Below, piece after piece: positions 1 to 7,468 of a stretch of 45,994 bases of DNA (within the stretch, counting starts at the first letter, position 1; every line of letters begins with the position of its first letter). Source of the stretch: Dehalococcoidia bacterium (GTDB lineage: Bacteria; Chloroflexota; Dehalococcoidia; Lucifugimonadales; UBA3495); assembly GCA_022827095.1 (NCBI GenBank), contig JAJDTP010000012.1:95057-141050 (forward strand). Reading direction: 5' to 3'. Position numbers and translations under genes: made by a program. The notes below the pieces were generated by a model, which saw only the letters and a program-made list of their open reading frames with translations, was not told the origin of the DNA and made no database searches.

Positions 1-340
1 GCATTGCCTATGCAGCTGGAGACACTACTGCTTGGTGGAGCCACTTACCCGGCTACCGCGGCCGGGCGCCAGTCGCACTCCGTCAATCAATAGCCTCGTC
101 GAACTGTTCCAAAGACTTGGCTTTGAACTTTGCGGCGACGCCCACGATGAAGCGGGTCTGGAGAAAATAGCGCTCTACGCAAAAGGTGACTGCTGGACTC
201 ACGCGGCGGTACAGTTGCCAGGCGGCGCTTGGAGCAGCAAGCTGGGCCCGGATGAAGACATTCGGCACAACACCCCTGAATCACTCTGCGGCGAGTCCTA
301 CAGTCAAGTTCACTGCGTCATGCGACGACCTCGAATGTGA
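1..340 (+). pseudogene. DUF7689-like protein, 5' partial and frameshifted
   Basis: The gene enters from the left edge. From base 3 the third forward frame reads IAYAAGDTTAWWSHLPGYR, which fits the N-terminal NCIAxAAGDTxxWW motif I recall for DUF7689-type proteins; bases 1-2 fit the end of the cysteine codon. The rest of the domain is in the second frame (PSINSLVELFQRLGFELC, then EKIALYAKG, WSSKLGPDEDI and a final MRRPR) and ends with TGA at 338-340. The switch falls near base 59, where one missing base would restore GYRWPGASR. This is a one-base deletion or an assembly error. The function of the family is unknown to me. It lies upstream of the nitrile hydratase-like block on the same strand. 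A shorter reading starts with TTG at 32 but would lack the conserved N-terminus. Confidence 0.6.
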
Positions 341-390
341 ACCGAAACAACCACAGCCATCGACAACCTCACAATCCCAGGGTTCCGCTA

Positions 391-693
391 ATGACTTCCA
401 CGAGTTCTGAAACCGTCCGCTACGCCGATGGCGCCGCCGTCCGCGTCCGCGTTGGATACCCGGCGCACCACTTCCGCACGCCGGCTTACATTCAGGGGCA
501 TACTGGCCTCGTTGACGCTCTCTGCGGGGTTTACCCGAACCCCGAATTGCTGGCCCACGGCGGTGATGGACTGCCCCGCCAACCCCTCTACCGGATCCGT
601 CTGCGCCAGACCGACCTGTGGCCCGACTACGCCGGCAATCCGGCGGACACCCTGCTGGTGGACGTGTACCAGCACTGGCTGGAACCCGCCTGA
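391..693 (+). CDS. Nitrile hydratase / thiocyanate hydrolase beta-like small subunit (C-terminal half only)
   Basis: A 100-residue protein matching the SH3-like C-terminal half of nitrile hydratase beta: a VRVRVGYPAHHFRTPAYIQG core, GLVDALCG, an LYRIRLRQTDLW stretch and the final LLVDVYQHWLEPA. In the family the conserved arginine of the H-x-R-x-P motif contacts the oxidised cysteine claw of the alpha subunit. Full nitrile hydratase beta is about 220 residues with a helical N-terminal half. That half is absent here, as in thiocyanate hydrolase, where the two halves are separate subunits. The ATG at 391 is preferred over an in-frame GTG at 337, which would overlap the previous gene and add an unconserved tail. 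The partner alpha-like gene is 2.5 kb downstream in the same block. Substrate (nitrile, thiocyanate or other) cannot be told from sequence. Confidence 0.75.
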   Translation: MTSTSSETVRYADGAAVRVRVGYPAHHFRTPAYIQGHTGLVDALCGVYPNPELLAHGGDGLPRQPLYRIRLRQTDLWPDYAGNPADTLLVDVYQHWLEPA

Positions 694-741
694 TTTGTGC
701 TATCTTGCCGACCAGCGTTGCAATTGAGAGGTATGTGAACG

Positions 742-1914
742 ATGGAGCGACCGATATTTCAGCCTATTGGCTCCCCCGCCGAGGAACTGGATACGCCAGC
801 CTTGGTGGTCGATCTGGGGGTAATGGAGCAGAACATCGCGGTCCTGCACGGCACGTTCAGCGGCTCTAACGATGGATCGGACAATGGCGGTGTCGCGGTT
901 CGCCCTCATGTCTCCTGCCATGGCTGCCCTGAAATCTCCCAGTTCCAGCTGTCCGCAGCAGGAAGCGCCGGAGGCGTGGCGGTTGGCTCTTTGGCGGAAG
1001 CCGAGGCGTTTGCCGCCGGCGAAAACGGTTCCACTGACGACGGGGCCGCATCATCTCACCGCGCAATGGATGACATACTGATAGCGGGCCGGGTGGTTAC
1101 CCCCGCCAAGATCAACCGACTGGTTGCTCTGGCTGGTCGGATCAAGTTGAGCGTAGCAGTCGACAACCCCCGCAACGTCCAGGATCTTGCCGAGGCAGCG
1201 CAAGCCGCCGGCGTCACTTTGGGCGTGTTGGTGGACATGGATGCCGGATACGGGTTTGGCGGTGTGGCGCCCGGGCAGGAAACGGTCGATCTGGCGCGAA
1301 CGGTTCTGGACGCGCCCGGATTGTCCTTCGGTGGGTTAATGACCTACGAAGGCCCGTTGCCCATAACGGACCGGGCGGAACTGGAAGCCGAAACCCGGAG
1401 CCGGTTGCAACCGGTCCTGGACACGCGAAGCGACCTGGAGCAGGCCGGGTTTGAGGTTGCTACGGTAAGCGCGGGCAGCACCTACAACTACGATACGATC
1501 TCCCAACTGTCGGGGATCACTGAGGTACAGGCCGGTGTGTATCCCCTGATGGACATGGAGACCCTGCGAATCCGTCCGGAATTTCAGCCGGCGGCCAGTG
1601 TTCTGGCTACGGTCATCAGCCATCCAGTGGCGGGTCGGGCCGTGGTGGACGCCGGTCACAAGACCACCGGTCCAGATTTCGGTGTACCCGTTCTGGAGGG
1701 GTTCGAAGGGGCATTCGCTTCCAGGTTCAGCGCCGAGCACGGGATCCTGGATTTGGAGGGACCGGCCACCGACCGACTGATGCCCAACGACAAGGTCCAC
1801 CTGGTTCCGTACAACCTGGCCCTTTGCGTCAATCAGTATGACTACATCCGCGCCGTGCGGGATGGCAAGCTGGTGGGTTACTGGCGGGTCACCGGGCGGG
1901 GACAACTGGGGTAG
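742..1914 (+). CDS. DSD1/D-threonine aldolase-like PLP-fold protein lacking the Schiff-base lysine
   Basis: A 390-residue protein with the fold-type III (alanine racemase-like barrel plus beta domain) layout of D-serine dehydratase/D-threonine aldolase: LDTPALVVDL near residue 17, a GSLAEAEAFAAG stretch, ILIAGRVVTPAKI, SAGSTYNYD near 248 and a C-terminal beta domain. The PLP-binding motif is normally RPHxKTHK. Here it reads RPHVSCHGC, so the Schiff-base lysine is replaced by Ser58. The C-terminal metal motif (usually H-x-C or H-x-D) is also changed, to NLA in VPYNLALC. A ribosome binding site GAGAGG lies at 726-731. It may be a non-catalytic or repurposed paralogue paired with the next gene. 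The fold assignment is firm; the activity is unknown. Confidence 0.75.
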   Translation: MERPIFQPIGSPAEELDTPALVVDLGVMEQNIAVLHGTFSGSNDGSDNGGVAVRPHVSCHGCPEISQFQLSAAGSAGGVAVGSLAEAEAFAAGENGSTDDGAASSHRAMDDILIAGRVVTPAKINRLVALAGRIKLSVAVDNPRNVQDLAEAAQAAGVTLGVLVDMDAGYGFGGVAPGQETVDLARTVLDAPGLSFGGLMTYEGPLPITDRAELEAETRSRLQPVLDTRSDLEQAGFEVATVSAGSTYNYDTISQLSGITEVQAGVYPLMDMETLRIRPEFQPAASVLATVISHPVAGRAVVDAGHKTTGPDFGVPVLEGFEGAFASRFSAEHGILDLEGPATDRLMPNDKVHLVPYNLALCVNQYDYIRAVRDGKLVGYWRVTGRGQLG

Positions 1915-1982
1915 CGCCAACTCCCCGATCAGTGTTCGCGACAAGTTTAGATCAGAGATGCAGGAACCTCGGAGGTACGTCC

Positions 1983-3086
1983 ATGCCGCAAGACTATGAA
2001 CCCCATCCCGGCACGCCCGTTTCGCAACTGGACACTCCATGCCTGATCTTGGACATGGACGCTCTGGATCACAACATGGACGTGATTGCTAATTTCTACG
2101 CAGATCGCCACAGCAAGTTGCGTGGACACAGCAAGAATCACAAGAGCCCCGCCATTGCCCTGCGGCAGATCCAGCGGGGCGGCACCATCGGCGGGGTCTG
2201 CGCCGCCAAGGTCGCCGAGGCGGAGGTGATGGTGCAGGGTGGCGTGTCCAGCGTGTTCGTGACCAGCGAGGTGGTTGCGCCGCCGAAGATCGCCCGGCTC
2301 TGCGCCCTGGCGGACCAGGCCGAGATCCTGGTGGCCTGCGAAAACGAAGCGAACGCCCACGATCTTTCCCAGGCCGCCTCCTCCCAGGGCGTCAACCTAG
2401 GGGTGGTAATCGAGCAGGAAACCGGCCTGGTCCGGTGCGGGGTGCAGGAGGCGGAAACCGGCCTGGCACTGGCTCGATTGATTGACTCGCTGCCCGGGCT
2501 CTCCCTGAAAGGCGTGATGAGCCACCAGATGATGGCGGAACCTTCCGGAGACCTGGAGGACCGGACCTCCGAAGCACACCACCTGATTCAGCCGGTTCTG
2601 GATCTCAGGGAAGCAATGCTCGCCGACGGCTTGCCGGTTGAAATCGTGTCGACGGGGGAAACCTGGAGCTATGATATCGCCGGGGATATGCCGGAAGTCA
2701 CCGAGATCCAGGGCGGCTCATACCTGGTGATGGAAACCTCGTACGAATACATGGAGGATTTTCATCTGGCCGGCAAGGTGCTGTCGTCCATCATCAGCGT
2801 CCCACGTCCGGGAATAGCGATCGGTGATGCTGGAGCCCGGGCCGTGGGAGGCATGAAGGGGTTGCCGCGAGTGGAGGGTCGTCCAGGAGTCGAGGCCGTA
2901 GATATGAACACCGACCGCACGGTGTTCCAAGTGGCGGAGGGAGCCGAGCTGGCGGTTGGCGATCAGGTAGTGCTACTTCCCGGCCAGCAGGACGCCATGG
3001 TCAGTCGCTGGGATCGGTTCGTCGGCATACGTGACGGAATGGTGGAGACGGTTTGGGAAATCGAGGCACGGGGCTGTCACAACTAG
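1983..3086 (+). CDS. DSD1/D-threonine aldolase family PLP-dependent enzyme
   Basis: A 367-residue paralogue of the preceding protein, separated from it by 68 bases. It keeps the PLP lysine (K51 in RGHSKNHKSP), the VAEAEVMVQGG and VFVTSEVVAPPKIARL motifs, ETGLVRCG, and the STGETWSYD phosphate-site segment. Family members cleave or dehydrate D-hydroxyamino acids in the cytoplasm using PLP and a divalent metal. The usual C-terminal metal pair is altered here (PGQQDAM instead of PxHxC/D), so a normal D-threonine aldolase reaction is not assured. The ATG at 1983 is chosen because GGAGG lies at 1971-1975; the in-frame GTG at 1932 has no such support. It is probably co-transcribed with the nitrile hydratase-like genes. 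Confidence 0.8.
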   Translation: MPQDYEPHPGTPVSQLDTPCLILDMDALDHNMDVIANFYADRHSKLRGHSKNHKSPAIALRQIQRGGTIGGVCAAKVAEAEVMVQGGVSSVFVTSEVVAPPKIARLCALADQAEILVACENEANAHDLSQAASSQGVNLGVVIEQETGLVRCGVQEAETGLALARLIDSLPGLSLKGVMSHQMMAEPSGDLEDRTSEAHHLIQPVLDLREAMLADGLPVEIVSTGETWSYDIAGDMPEVTEIQGGSYLVMETSYEYMEDFHLAGKVLSSIISVPRPGIAIGDAGARAVGGMKGLPRVEGRPGVEAVDMNTDRTVFQVAEGAELAVGDQVVLLPGQQDAMVSRWDRFVGIRDGMVETVWEIEARGCHN

Positions 3087-3170
3087 AGGTTGTATTTCCA
3101 AAGGCGATTGCCCGCAAGCACAATCGGTTCTGATCAATAGCGGCTCCCGCTGAACATTGGAGAGAAGAAT

Positions 3171-3785
3171 ATGACCGCAACTCACGTTGTCGACCACATT
3201 CACGACGAGCCCATGAGCGAGGTAGCCCTCCGCTCCGTGGCCATTGAAGCCTTGCTCGCGGAAAAGGGACTGCTCACTGCTGATGAGGTACGGCGGCAGG
3301 TGAATCTGATGGACGGTCGGACTCCCGCTGACGGGGCTCGTGTCGTGGCACGTGCCTGGGTGGACGATGGCTTCAAGGCTCGCCTGCTGGCTGACTCCCG
3401 GTCCGCGTTGGCCGAGATGGGCGTCGCGATTCCCGAGGAAACACCGCACTTGACCGTGGTCGAAAACACTGATGACGTTCACCACATGGTCGTGTGTACC
3501 CTTTGCTCTTGCTACCCGCGGATGCTGCTCGGTCGCCCGCCAGACTGGTACAAGAGCCTGGCTTACCGCGCCCGCGCGGTCCGCGACCCCCGTGGTGTCA
3601 TGGCGGAGTTCGGTGCACAGCCGCCGGACGATGCCGAGGTCCGCGTCCTGGACAGCACCGCGGACGTGCGCTACTTGGTGCTGCCCCGTCGGCCTTCGGG
3701 TACTGAGGGCATGGGTGAAGAGGAACTCGCCGCCCTCGTGAGCCGGGACAGCATGATTGGAGTTACCGACGCCCTGACGCCCTGA
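3171..3785 (+). CDS. Nitrile hydratase / thiocyanate hydrolase alpha-like catalytic subunit (cobalt-type claw)
   Basis: A 204-residue protein of normal nitrile hydratase alpha length. The metal claw VCTLCSCYP has Cys109, Cys112 and Cys114. In known enzymes the last two cysteines are oxidised and, with backbone amides, bind Co(III) or Fe(III); CTLCSC followed by Tyr is typical of cobalt types. The downstream PPDWYKSLAYRARAVRDPRGV segment is strongly conserved. The usual PWPVLG after the claw is PRMLLG here. The helical N-terminus (ALRSVAIEALLAEKG) is also family-like. GGAGAGAAG precedes the ATG. It is the last gene of the block, followed by a strong terminator. No activator or cobalt chaperone gene lies next to it. 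Reaction class (nitrile or thiocyanate hydration) is inferred from family only. Confidence 0.88.
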   Translation: MTATHVVDHIHDEPMSEVALRSVAIEALLAEKGLLTADEVRRQVNLMDGRTPADGARVVARAWVDDGFKARLLADSRSALAEMGVAIPEETPHLTVVENTDDVHHMVVCTLCSCYPRMLLGRPPDWYKSLAYRARAVRDPRGVMAEFGAQPPDDAEVRVLDSTADVRYLVLPRRPSGTEGMGEEELAALVSRDSMIGVTDALTP

Positions 3786-3806
3786 ACCCGATGGTTCCGC
3801 AAACTG

Positions 3807-3836
3807 GTTGGGGGCGAATATTCATTCGCCCCCAAC
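3807..3836 (+). terminator. Rho-independent terminator after the nitrile hydratase-like block
   Basis: A perfect 13-bp stem (GTTGGGGGCGAAT with ATTCGCCCCCAAC) around the loop ATTC, followed by TTTT. It lies between the end of the alpha-like gene and the convergent rpiB gene. A related hairpin with the same GGGGCGAAT arm lies at 22031. Confidence 0.9.
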
Positions 3837-3865
3837 TTTTCTGTCGCGGTTCCGTTCCTAGTTTC

Positions 3866-4312
3866 CTACGTGAGTCGCTGCGGCTCTTCGTCGATCTGGT
3901 TGATGCGCCGAAGGTGGCGATCGCCTTCGAACTCAGTCGTCAGCCACACGTCCACAATCTCACGCGCCGTTTCCCACGAAACCAACCTCTGTCCCATGGA
4001 CAGCACGTTGGAGTCGTTATGCTGGCGGCCGAACCGGGCTGACTCGGCGTTCCAGCACAGCGTGCACCGGACCCCCGGCACGCGGTTGGCGACAATGGCC
4101 TCGCCGTTGCCGGACCCTCCCAGGACTATACCCCGGTCAACCTCGCCCCTGGCGACCGCCTCGGCGACAGGACGTATCCATTCCGGATAGTCGGTGGACT
4201 CGTCTGAATAGGCGCCGTAGTCCAAGGCCTCGTGCCCCAGGTACGCCAGCAGGGACAACAGTTTCCCCTTGTACTCGAACCCCGCGTGGTCGGAACCAAT
4301 AGCAATCTTCAT
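3866..4312 (-). CDS. rpiB: Ribose-5-phosphate isomerase B
   Basis: A 148-residue RpiB/LacA-LacB family protein, normal length. It starts MKIAIGSDHAGFEYK, then has ALDYGAYSDESTDYP, the anion-hole loop GGSGNGEA, RCTLCWNAESARFGRQHND with the usual phosphate-site residues, and VLSMGQRLV. It interconverts ribose 5-phosphate and ribulose 5-phosphate in the cytoplasm, in the pentose phosphate pathway. The loop is of the mycobacterial type (GSGNGE), in which a glutamate rather than the E. coli-type cysteine acts as base. It is transcribed towards the nitrile hydratase-like block and away from the alcohol dehydrogenase. The pathway partner rpe is also in this window, at 29347, but not linked. Confidence 0.92.
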   Translation of the reverse strand: MKIAIGSDHAGFEYKGKLLSLLAYLGHEALDYGAYSDESTDYPEWIRPVAEAVARGEVDRGIVLGGSGNGEAIVANRVPGVRCTLCWNAESARFGRQHNDSNVLSMGQRLVSWETAREIVDVWLTTEFEGDRHLRRINQIDEEPQRLT

Positions 4313-4467
4313 GGCTGTTCCCGCGACTATCGACGTGTCGGTTTCTTATTCTGGGCAGCAGTGTATCACAGCGCACGGCGGGACCTTTCCGCCCTTACTG
4401 ATCCCTCCGGCGTATGCTAGGATACCGGCCATCGACACGGTTTTCACGCTCGACAGGAGGGACCAGC

Positions 4468-5574
4468 ATGAAAGGACGCATCGTAGTCGTTAAGGAATAC
4501 GGCAAACCCTTTGAGATCGAGGAGTACGACGTTCCCGAGCCCGAACCCGGGGCAGTGCTGCTCCGCATGACCCAGGCAGGCATTTGCGGCTCCGACCTGC
4601 ACACCTGGCGCGGTGACCAGACCCAGGAGCATAATCCACTGCCTCCAACCGGCCGCGTCATGGGCCACGAGGGTACCGGCGTCATTGAACACCTCGGCGA
4701 TGGCATTACATCAGACTATTGGGGAACGGACATAAAAGAAGGCGACCGAGTGGTCTATGCCGCCGTGTTCCCCTGCTACCAATGCCACATGTGCCTGCGG
4801 GGCAACACCAACTGGTGCGCCAACCGTCAGTACCCGGCCGCCGGCAACTGGCCCTACTTCACCGGCACCTACGGCGACTTCCTGTATCTCCCGCCGCGCC
4901 ACCCCTTCTTCCGCGTCCCCGACGAATTGCCCGACAATCTGCTCGGGCCGGTCAACTGCGCCATGGGCACCGTTACCACCGGGTTGGAGCGCGCCGGGAT
5001 GAGCCACGGCCAGTCGGTGGTTATCATGGGCGCCGGTGGCCTCGGCATCCACGCTACCGCCATGGCCAAGGAGCGCGGCGCCGACCGGGTGATCGTGCTG
5101 GACCGGCTGGAGAACCGCCTGGAACTGGCGGAAGAATTCGGTGCCGACCACACGATCAACATCGAGGAATTCAACACTCCTGAAACCCGCGTGCGCCGGG
5201 TTCGTGAGTTGACCCGAGGCCGCGGCGCCGACGTGGTGATGGAGTTGGTTGGGCGCGCCGACCTGCTGCGGGAAGGCATCGACATGCTGTCCAACGGCGG
5301 CACCTTCGTGGAAATCGGTGACATTGTGCGCGGGCAGGAGACTTCCATCGACCCGTCCAAGTTGCTCCAGGGCAAGAACATCGTGGGCAGCCTGATGTAT
5401 CGGCCGTCGCTGTTGCCGGAGTTGCTTGACTTCCTGGTGCGGAACCAGGACCGTCTGCCTTTCCACAGATTGGTGTCTCACACCTTCCCGCTGGCCGACG
5501 TCAACGAGGCCTTCGCCGCCGCCGAGTGGAGCCAGCGCCAGACGGAGATAACGCGGGCGATGCTGGTGCCGTAG
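4468..5574 (+). CDS. Zinc-dependent alcohol dehydrogenase (MDR family)
   Basis: A 368-residue medium-chain dehydrogenase/reductase. The catalytic zinc site is shown by GICGSDLHTW and GHEGTG. The structural zinc lobe has four cysteines in CYQCHMCLRGNTNWC. The Rossmann motif is GAGGLGIHA, followed by VIVLDR with an Asp at the end of beta 2, which suggests NAD rather than NADP. The ATG at 4468 has a perfect AGGAGG at 4455-4460; an in-frame upstream start at 4414 has none. The family oxidises alcohols, polyols or threonine-type substrates. The closest general type is a sorbitol/threonine dehydrogenase-like enzyme, but the substrate cannot be named. It stands between rpiB (divergent) and an unrelated nuclease gene. 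Confidence 0.88.
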   Translation: MKGRIVVVKEYGKPFEIEEYDVPEPEPGAVLLRMTQAGICGSDLHTWRGDQTQEHNPLPPTGRVMGHEGTGVIEHLGDGITSDYWGTDIKEGDRVVYAAVFPCYQCHMCLRGNTNWCANRQYPAAGNWPYFTGTYGDFLYLPPRHPFFRVPDELPDNLLGPVNCAMGTVTTGLERAGMSHGQSVVIMGAGGLGIHATAMAKERGADRVIVLDRLENRLELAEEFGADHTINIEEFNTPETRVRRVRELTRGRGADVVMELVGRADLLREGIDMLSNGGTFVEIGDIVRGQETSIDPSKLLQGKNIVGSLMYRPSLLPELLDFLVRNQDRLPFHRLVSHTFPLADVNEAFAAAEWSQRQTEITRAMLVP

Positions 5575-5651
5575 TCAGACAAATTGGCGCAACCGACCAA
5601 ACTGGCCGGCGCGGCAACAGATCGTGCCGGCCAACCGGAGAATCCAACACA

Positions 5652-6380
5652 ATGGCAACCCGACGAGACCTGTACGAAGAGTTGCGCATATTGCGCGTCA
5701 AATTGGCCAGGGAAAACGGCCTGCAAGACTATATGGTGTTCAGCAACGACACGCTGAGGGAAATGGCGTTAAAACGCCCTGGCACCCGTGATGAAATGCT
5801 GTCAATCCGCGGCGTGGGCCCAGCTAAGATGGACCGGTACGGCCCCGACTTTCTTCAAGTCATCCACGAGTGGGTCGGAATGAACGCCGCGCCACAAGAC
5901 ACGAACCAGTCGACTGACACTGCTCAACGCAAGATACGGGACAGCCGCGATGCTGGCAGTACAGGTAGGTACGATGGCGGGCCGCAGTCTGCTCAACAAC
6001 CCATTCCCAACCATCAGGTTGCCGACCCAAGGAACCGCTACCCTGCTGATTACCGTACATCTGATGGCCATTATGTCCGTTCACGCGCGGAAGCGATGAT
6101 CGACGATTGGCTTTTCAACCGTCACATCGCTCATGCCTACGAGCGTAAGCTCCCCGTGGAAGAGAATGCGTTGTGCGACTTTTATTTGCCCCAAGGCAAT
6201 GTGTACATCGAGTTCTGGGGCAAAGAAGACGACGCGGCTTACGTAAGGCGTATGGAGGAAAAGCGGGAGATCTACCGACGGAACAGCCTAAAATTGATTT
6301 CGTTGACGGATAGCGAACTCTATCGCCTTGATGATCATATGCCAGGCCTCCTCCTCCGCCATGGCGTTGGCGTCAATTAA
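5652..6380 (+). CDS. HRDC domain protein with C-terminal PD-(D/E)XK-like nuclease domain
   Basis: A 242-residue two-domain protein. Residues about 1-75 form an HRDC domain (LYEELRILRVKLARENG, FSNDTLREMA, MLSIRGVGPAKMDRYG), as found at the C-terminus of RecQ helicases and RNase D, where it binds nucleic acid. A polar linker follows to about 130. The C-terminal part has EAMIDDWLFNR, LCDFYLPQGNVYIEFWG and a later KLISLTDSEL, matching the D-x(n)-E-x-W core of restriction-endonuclease-fold proteins. A role in DNA repair or processing is inferred from the domains. The ATG at 5652 begins the conserved domain; an earlier in-frame start at 5526 would overlap the dehydrogenase gene. The next genes encode a toxin-antitoxin set. 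Confidence 0.72.
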   Translation: MATRRDLYEELRILRVKLARENGLQDYMVFSNDTLREMALKRPGTRDEMLSIRGVGPAKMDRYGPDFLQVIHEWVGMNAAPQDTNQSTDTAQRKIRDSRDAGSTGRYDGGPQSAQQPIPNHQVADPRNRYPADYRTSDGHYVRSRAEAMIDDWLFNRHIAHAYERKLPVEENALCDFYLPQGNVYIEFWGKEDDAAYVRRMEEKREIYRRNSLKLISLTDSELYRLDDHMPGLLLRHGVGVN

Positions 6381-6420
6381 ATGGACCCAAACAGTTGATC
6401 GCTAAAATACGGAGCCGAGC

Positions 6421-6792
6421 GTGATCATCGAAGGAAATCCCCCCTTCAAAGACGGTATGCCTCCCATTCACCCCGGCGTGTACATCGCCGAGGACCTGGA
6501 AGAGTGGGGAATGTCCGCCGTCGAGTTGGACGCCGCCCTGGCTGTACCGGCCGGCACCATCACGTCGTTGGTGGCGGAACGCCTCAGTATAACCCCGGAA
6601 CTGGCCCTGCGGCTGTCGCACTATATGTGTATCTCCGCCGAGTTCTGGTTGGGTATCCAGGCCCAATACACCCTGAAAGTCGCCGAGCGCAAACACGGCT
6701 CCGCCATCATCGCCCAGGTCACTCCGCTTCCCGGAGCCAGCGAAAACCCTTACAAGAAGTCTGACTATGGCGATAGACAAGTCGCCGACTGA
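6421..6792 (+). CDS. higA: HigA family addiction module antitoxin (first copy)
   Basis: A 123-residue helix-turn-helix antitoxin. The motifs are PIHPGVYIAEDLEEWGMSAVELDAALAVPAGTITSLV, ITPELALRLSHYMCISAEFWLGIQAQYTL: the xre-type HTH followed by the SxEFWLxLQxxYDL signature of HigA proteins. It binds its operon DNA and neutralises the HigB toxin in the cytoplasm. The start codon is GTG at 6421. Its stop TGA overlaps the toxin ATG at 6792 by one base, so the two are translationally coupled. HigA encoded before HigB is the reverse of the classical higB-higA order. Confidence 0.85.
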   Translation: MIIEGNPPFKDGMPPIHPGVYIAEDLEEWGMSAVELDAALAVPAGTITSLVAERLSITPELALRLSHYMCISAEFWLGIQAQYTLKVAERKHGSAIIAQVTPLPGASENPYKKSDYGDRQVAD

Positions 6793-7070
6793 TGATCCAG
6801 AGCTTTCACGACAGGGACACTGATCGGTTGTTCCACGGCGAACGAGTGCTGGCCTACCACGGATTTGCTGAGCGGGCGTACGATAAACTCGTCGAACTGA
6901 ATAAAGCCAGGTCGCTGCAAGAATTGTATATCCGTCGAGGCAATCGCCTGGAATCGCTGTCTGGCAACCGCGAAGGTCAACACAGCATCCGCATCAACCG
7001 TCAATGGCGCGTCTGCTTTCGCTGGTACAATGGCGACGCCTACGATGTTGAAATAGCGGACTATCACTAA
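6792..7070 (+). CDS. higB: HigB/RelE-like mRNA interferase toxin
   Basis: A 92-residue type II toxin of the RelE/ParE superfamily, HigB branch. It starts MIQSFHDRDTDRLFHGERV and contains KLVELNKARSLQELYIRRGNRLESLSG, GQHSIRINRQWRVCFRW and the end VEIADYH, all close to the HigB/Killer-protein consensus with the conserved Arg and His residues that act on ribosome-bound mRNA. The length is typical and nothing is missing, so it is likely functional. It is flanked by two different higA paralogues, one overlapping its start and one beginning 10 bases after its stop. Confidence 0.9.
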   Translation: MIQSFHDRDTDRLFHGERVLAYHGFAERAYDKLVELNKARSLQELYIRRGNRLESLSGNREGQHSIRINRQWRVCFRWYNGDAYDVEIADYH

Positions 7071-7080
7071 CGGAGGCGGC

Positions 7081-7434
7081 ATGATTGCCAACAGCGACGC
7101 GGCGTCCGCGCATCCGGGCGCTATCTTGGCCGCGGAACTCGCAGAACTTGGTTTACCCCCCGCCGAGTTTGATGCCGGGTTGGGCTTGGCCGCCGGCGCT
7201 ACCGCGGAATTGCTGGCGCAGCGCGATGGCGTGACGCCGGAACTGGCCCTGCGCTTGGGCCGCTACTTCGGCGTCACCCCGGAGTTCTGGATGGATATGC
7301 AAGACGCTTACGACCTGCACGCAGCAAAAAGCGAGCATTGGGCTAATATCGCCGCCCAAATCACGCCTCGCATCACTCTTGACGACATCCCTGATTGGGC
7401 CGGCGGCAACAAAGTTACCGACACAGCCAATTAG
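7081..7434 (+). CDS. higA: HigA family antitoxin (second copy)
   Basis: A 117-residue HTH antitoxin, paralogous to the one at 6421 but clearly diverged (HPGAILAAELAELGLPPAEFDAGLGLAAGATAELL, VTPELALRLGRYFGVTPEFWMDMQDAYDLHAA). GGAGG precedes the ATG at 7081. The classical higB-higA order would make this the cognate antitoxin, leaving the first copy as an extra regulator or a second antidote. All three genes are on the same strand within 1 kb and look intact. Which antitoxin binds HigB cannot be decided from sequence. Confidence 0.85.
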   Translation: MIANSDAASAHPGAILAAELAELGLPPAEFDAGLGLAAGATAELLAQRDGVTPELALRLGRYFGVTPEFWMDMQDAYDLHAAKSEHWANIAAQITPRITLDDIPDWAGGNKVTDTAN

Positions 7435-7468
7435 CCGACAACCCCACATCCCCGCAAGGAGACCGCCA

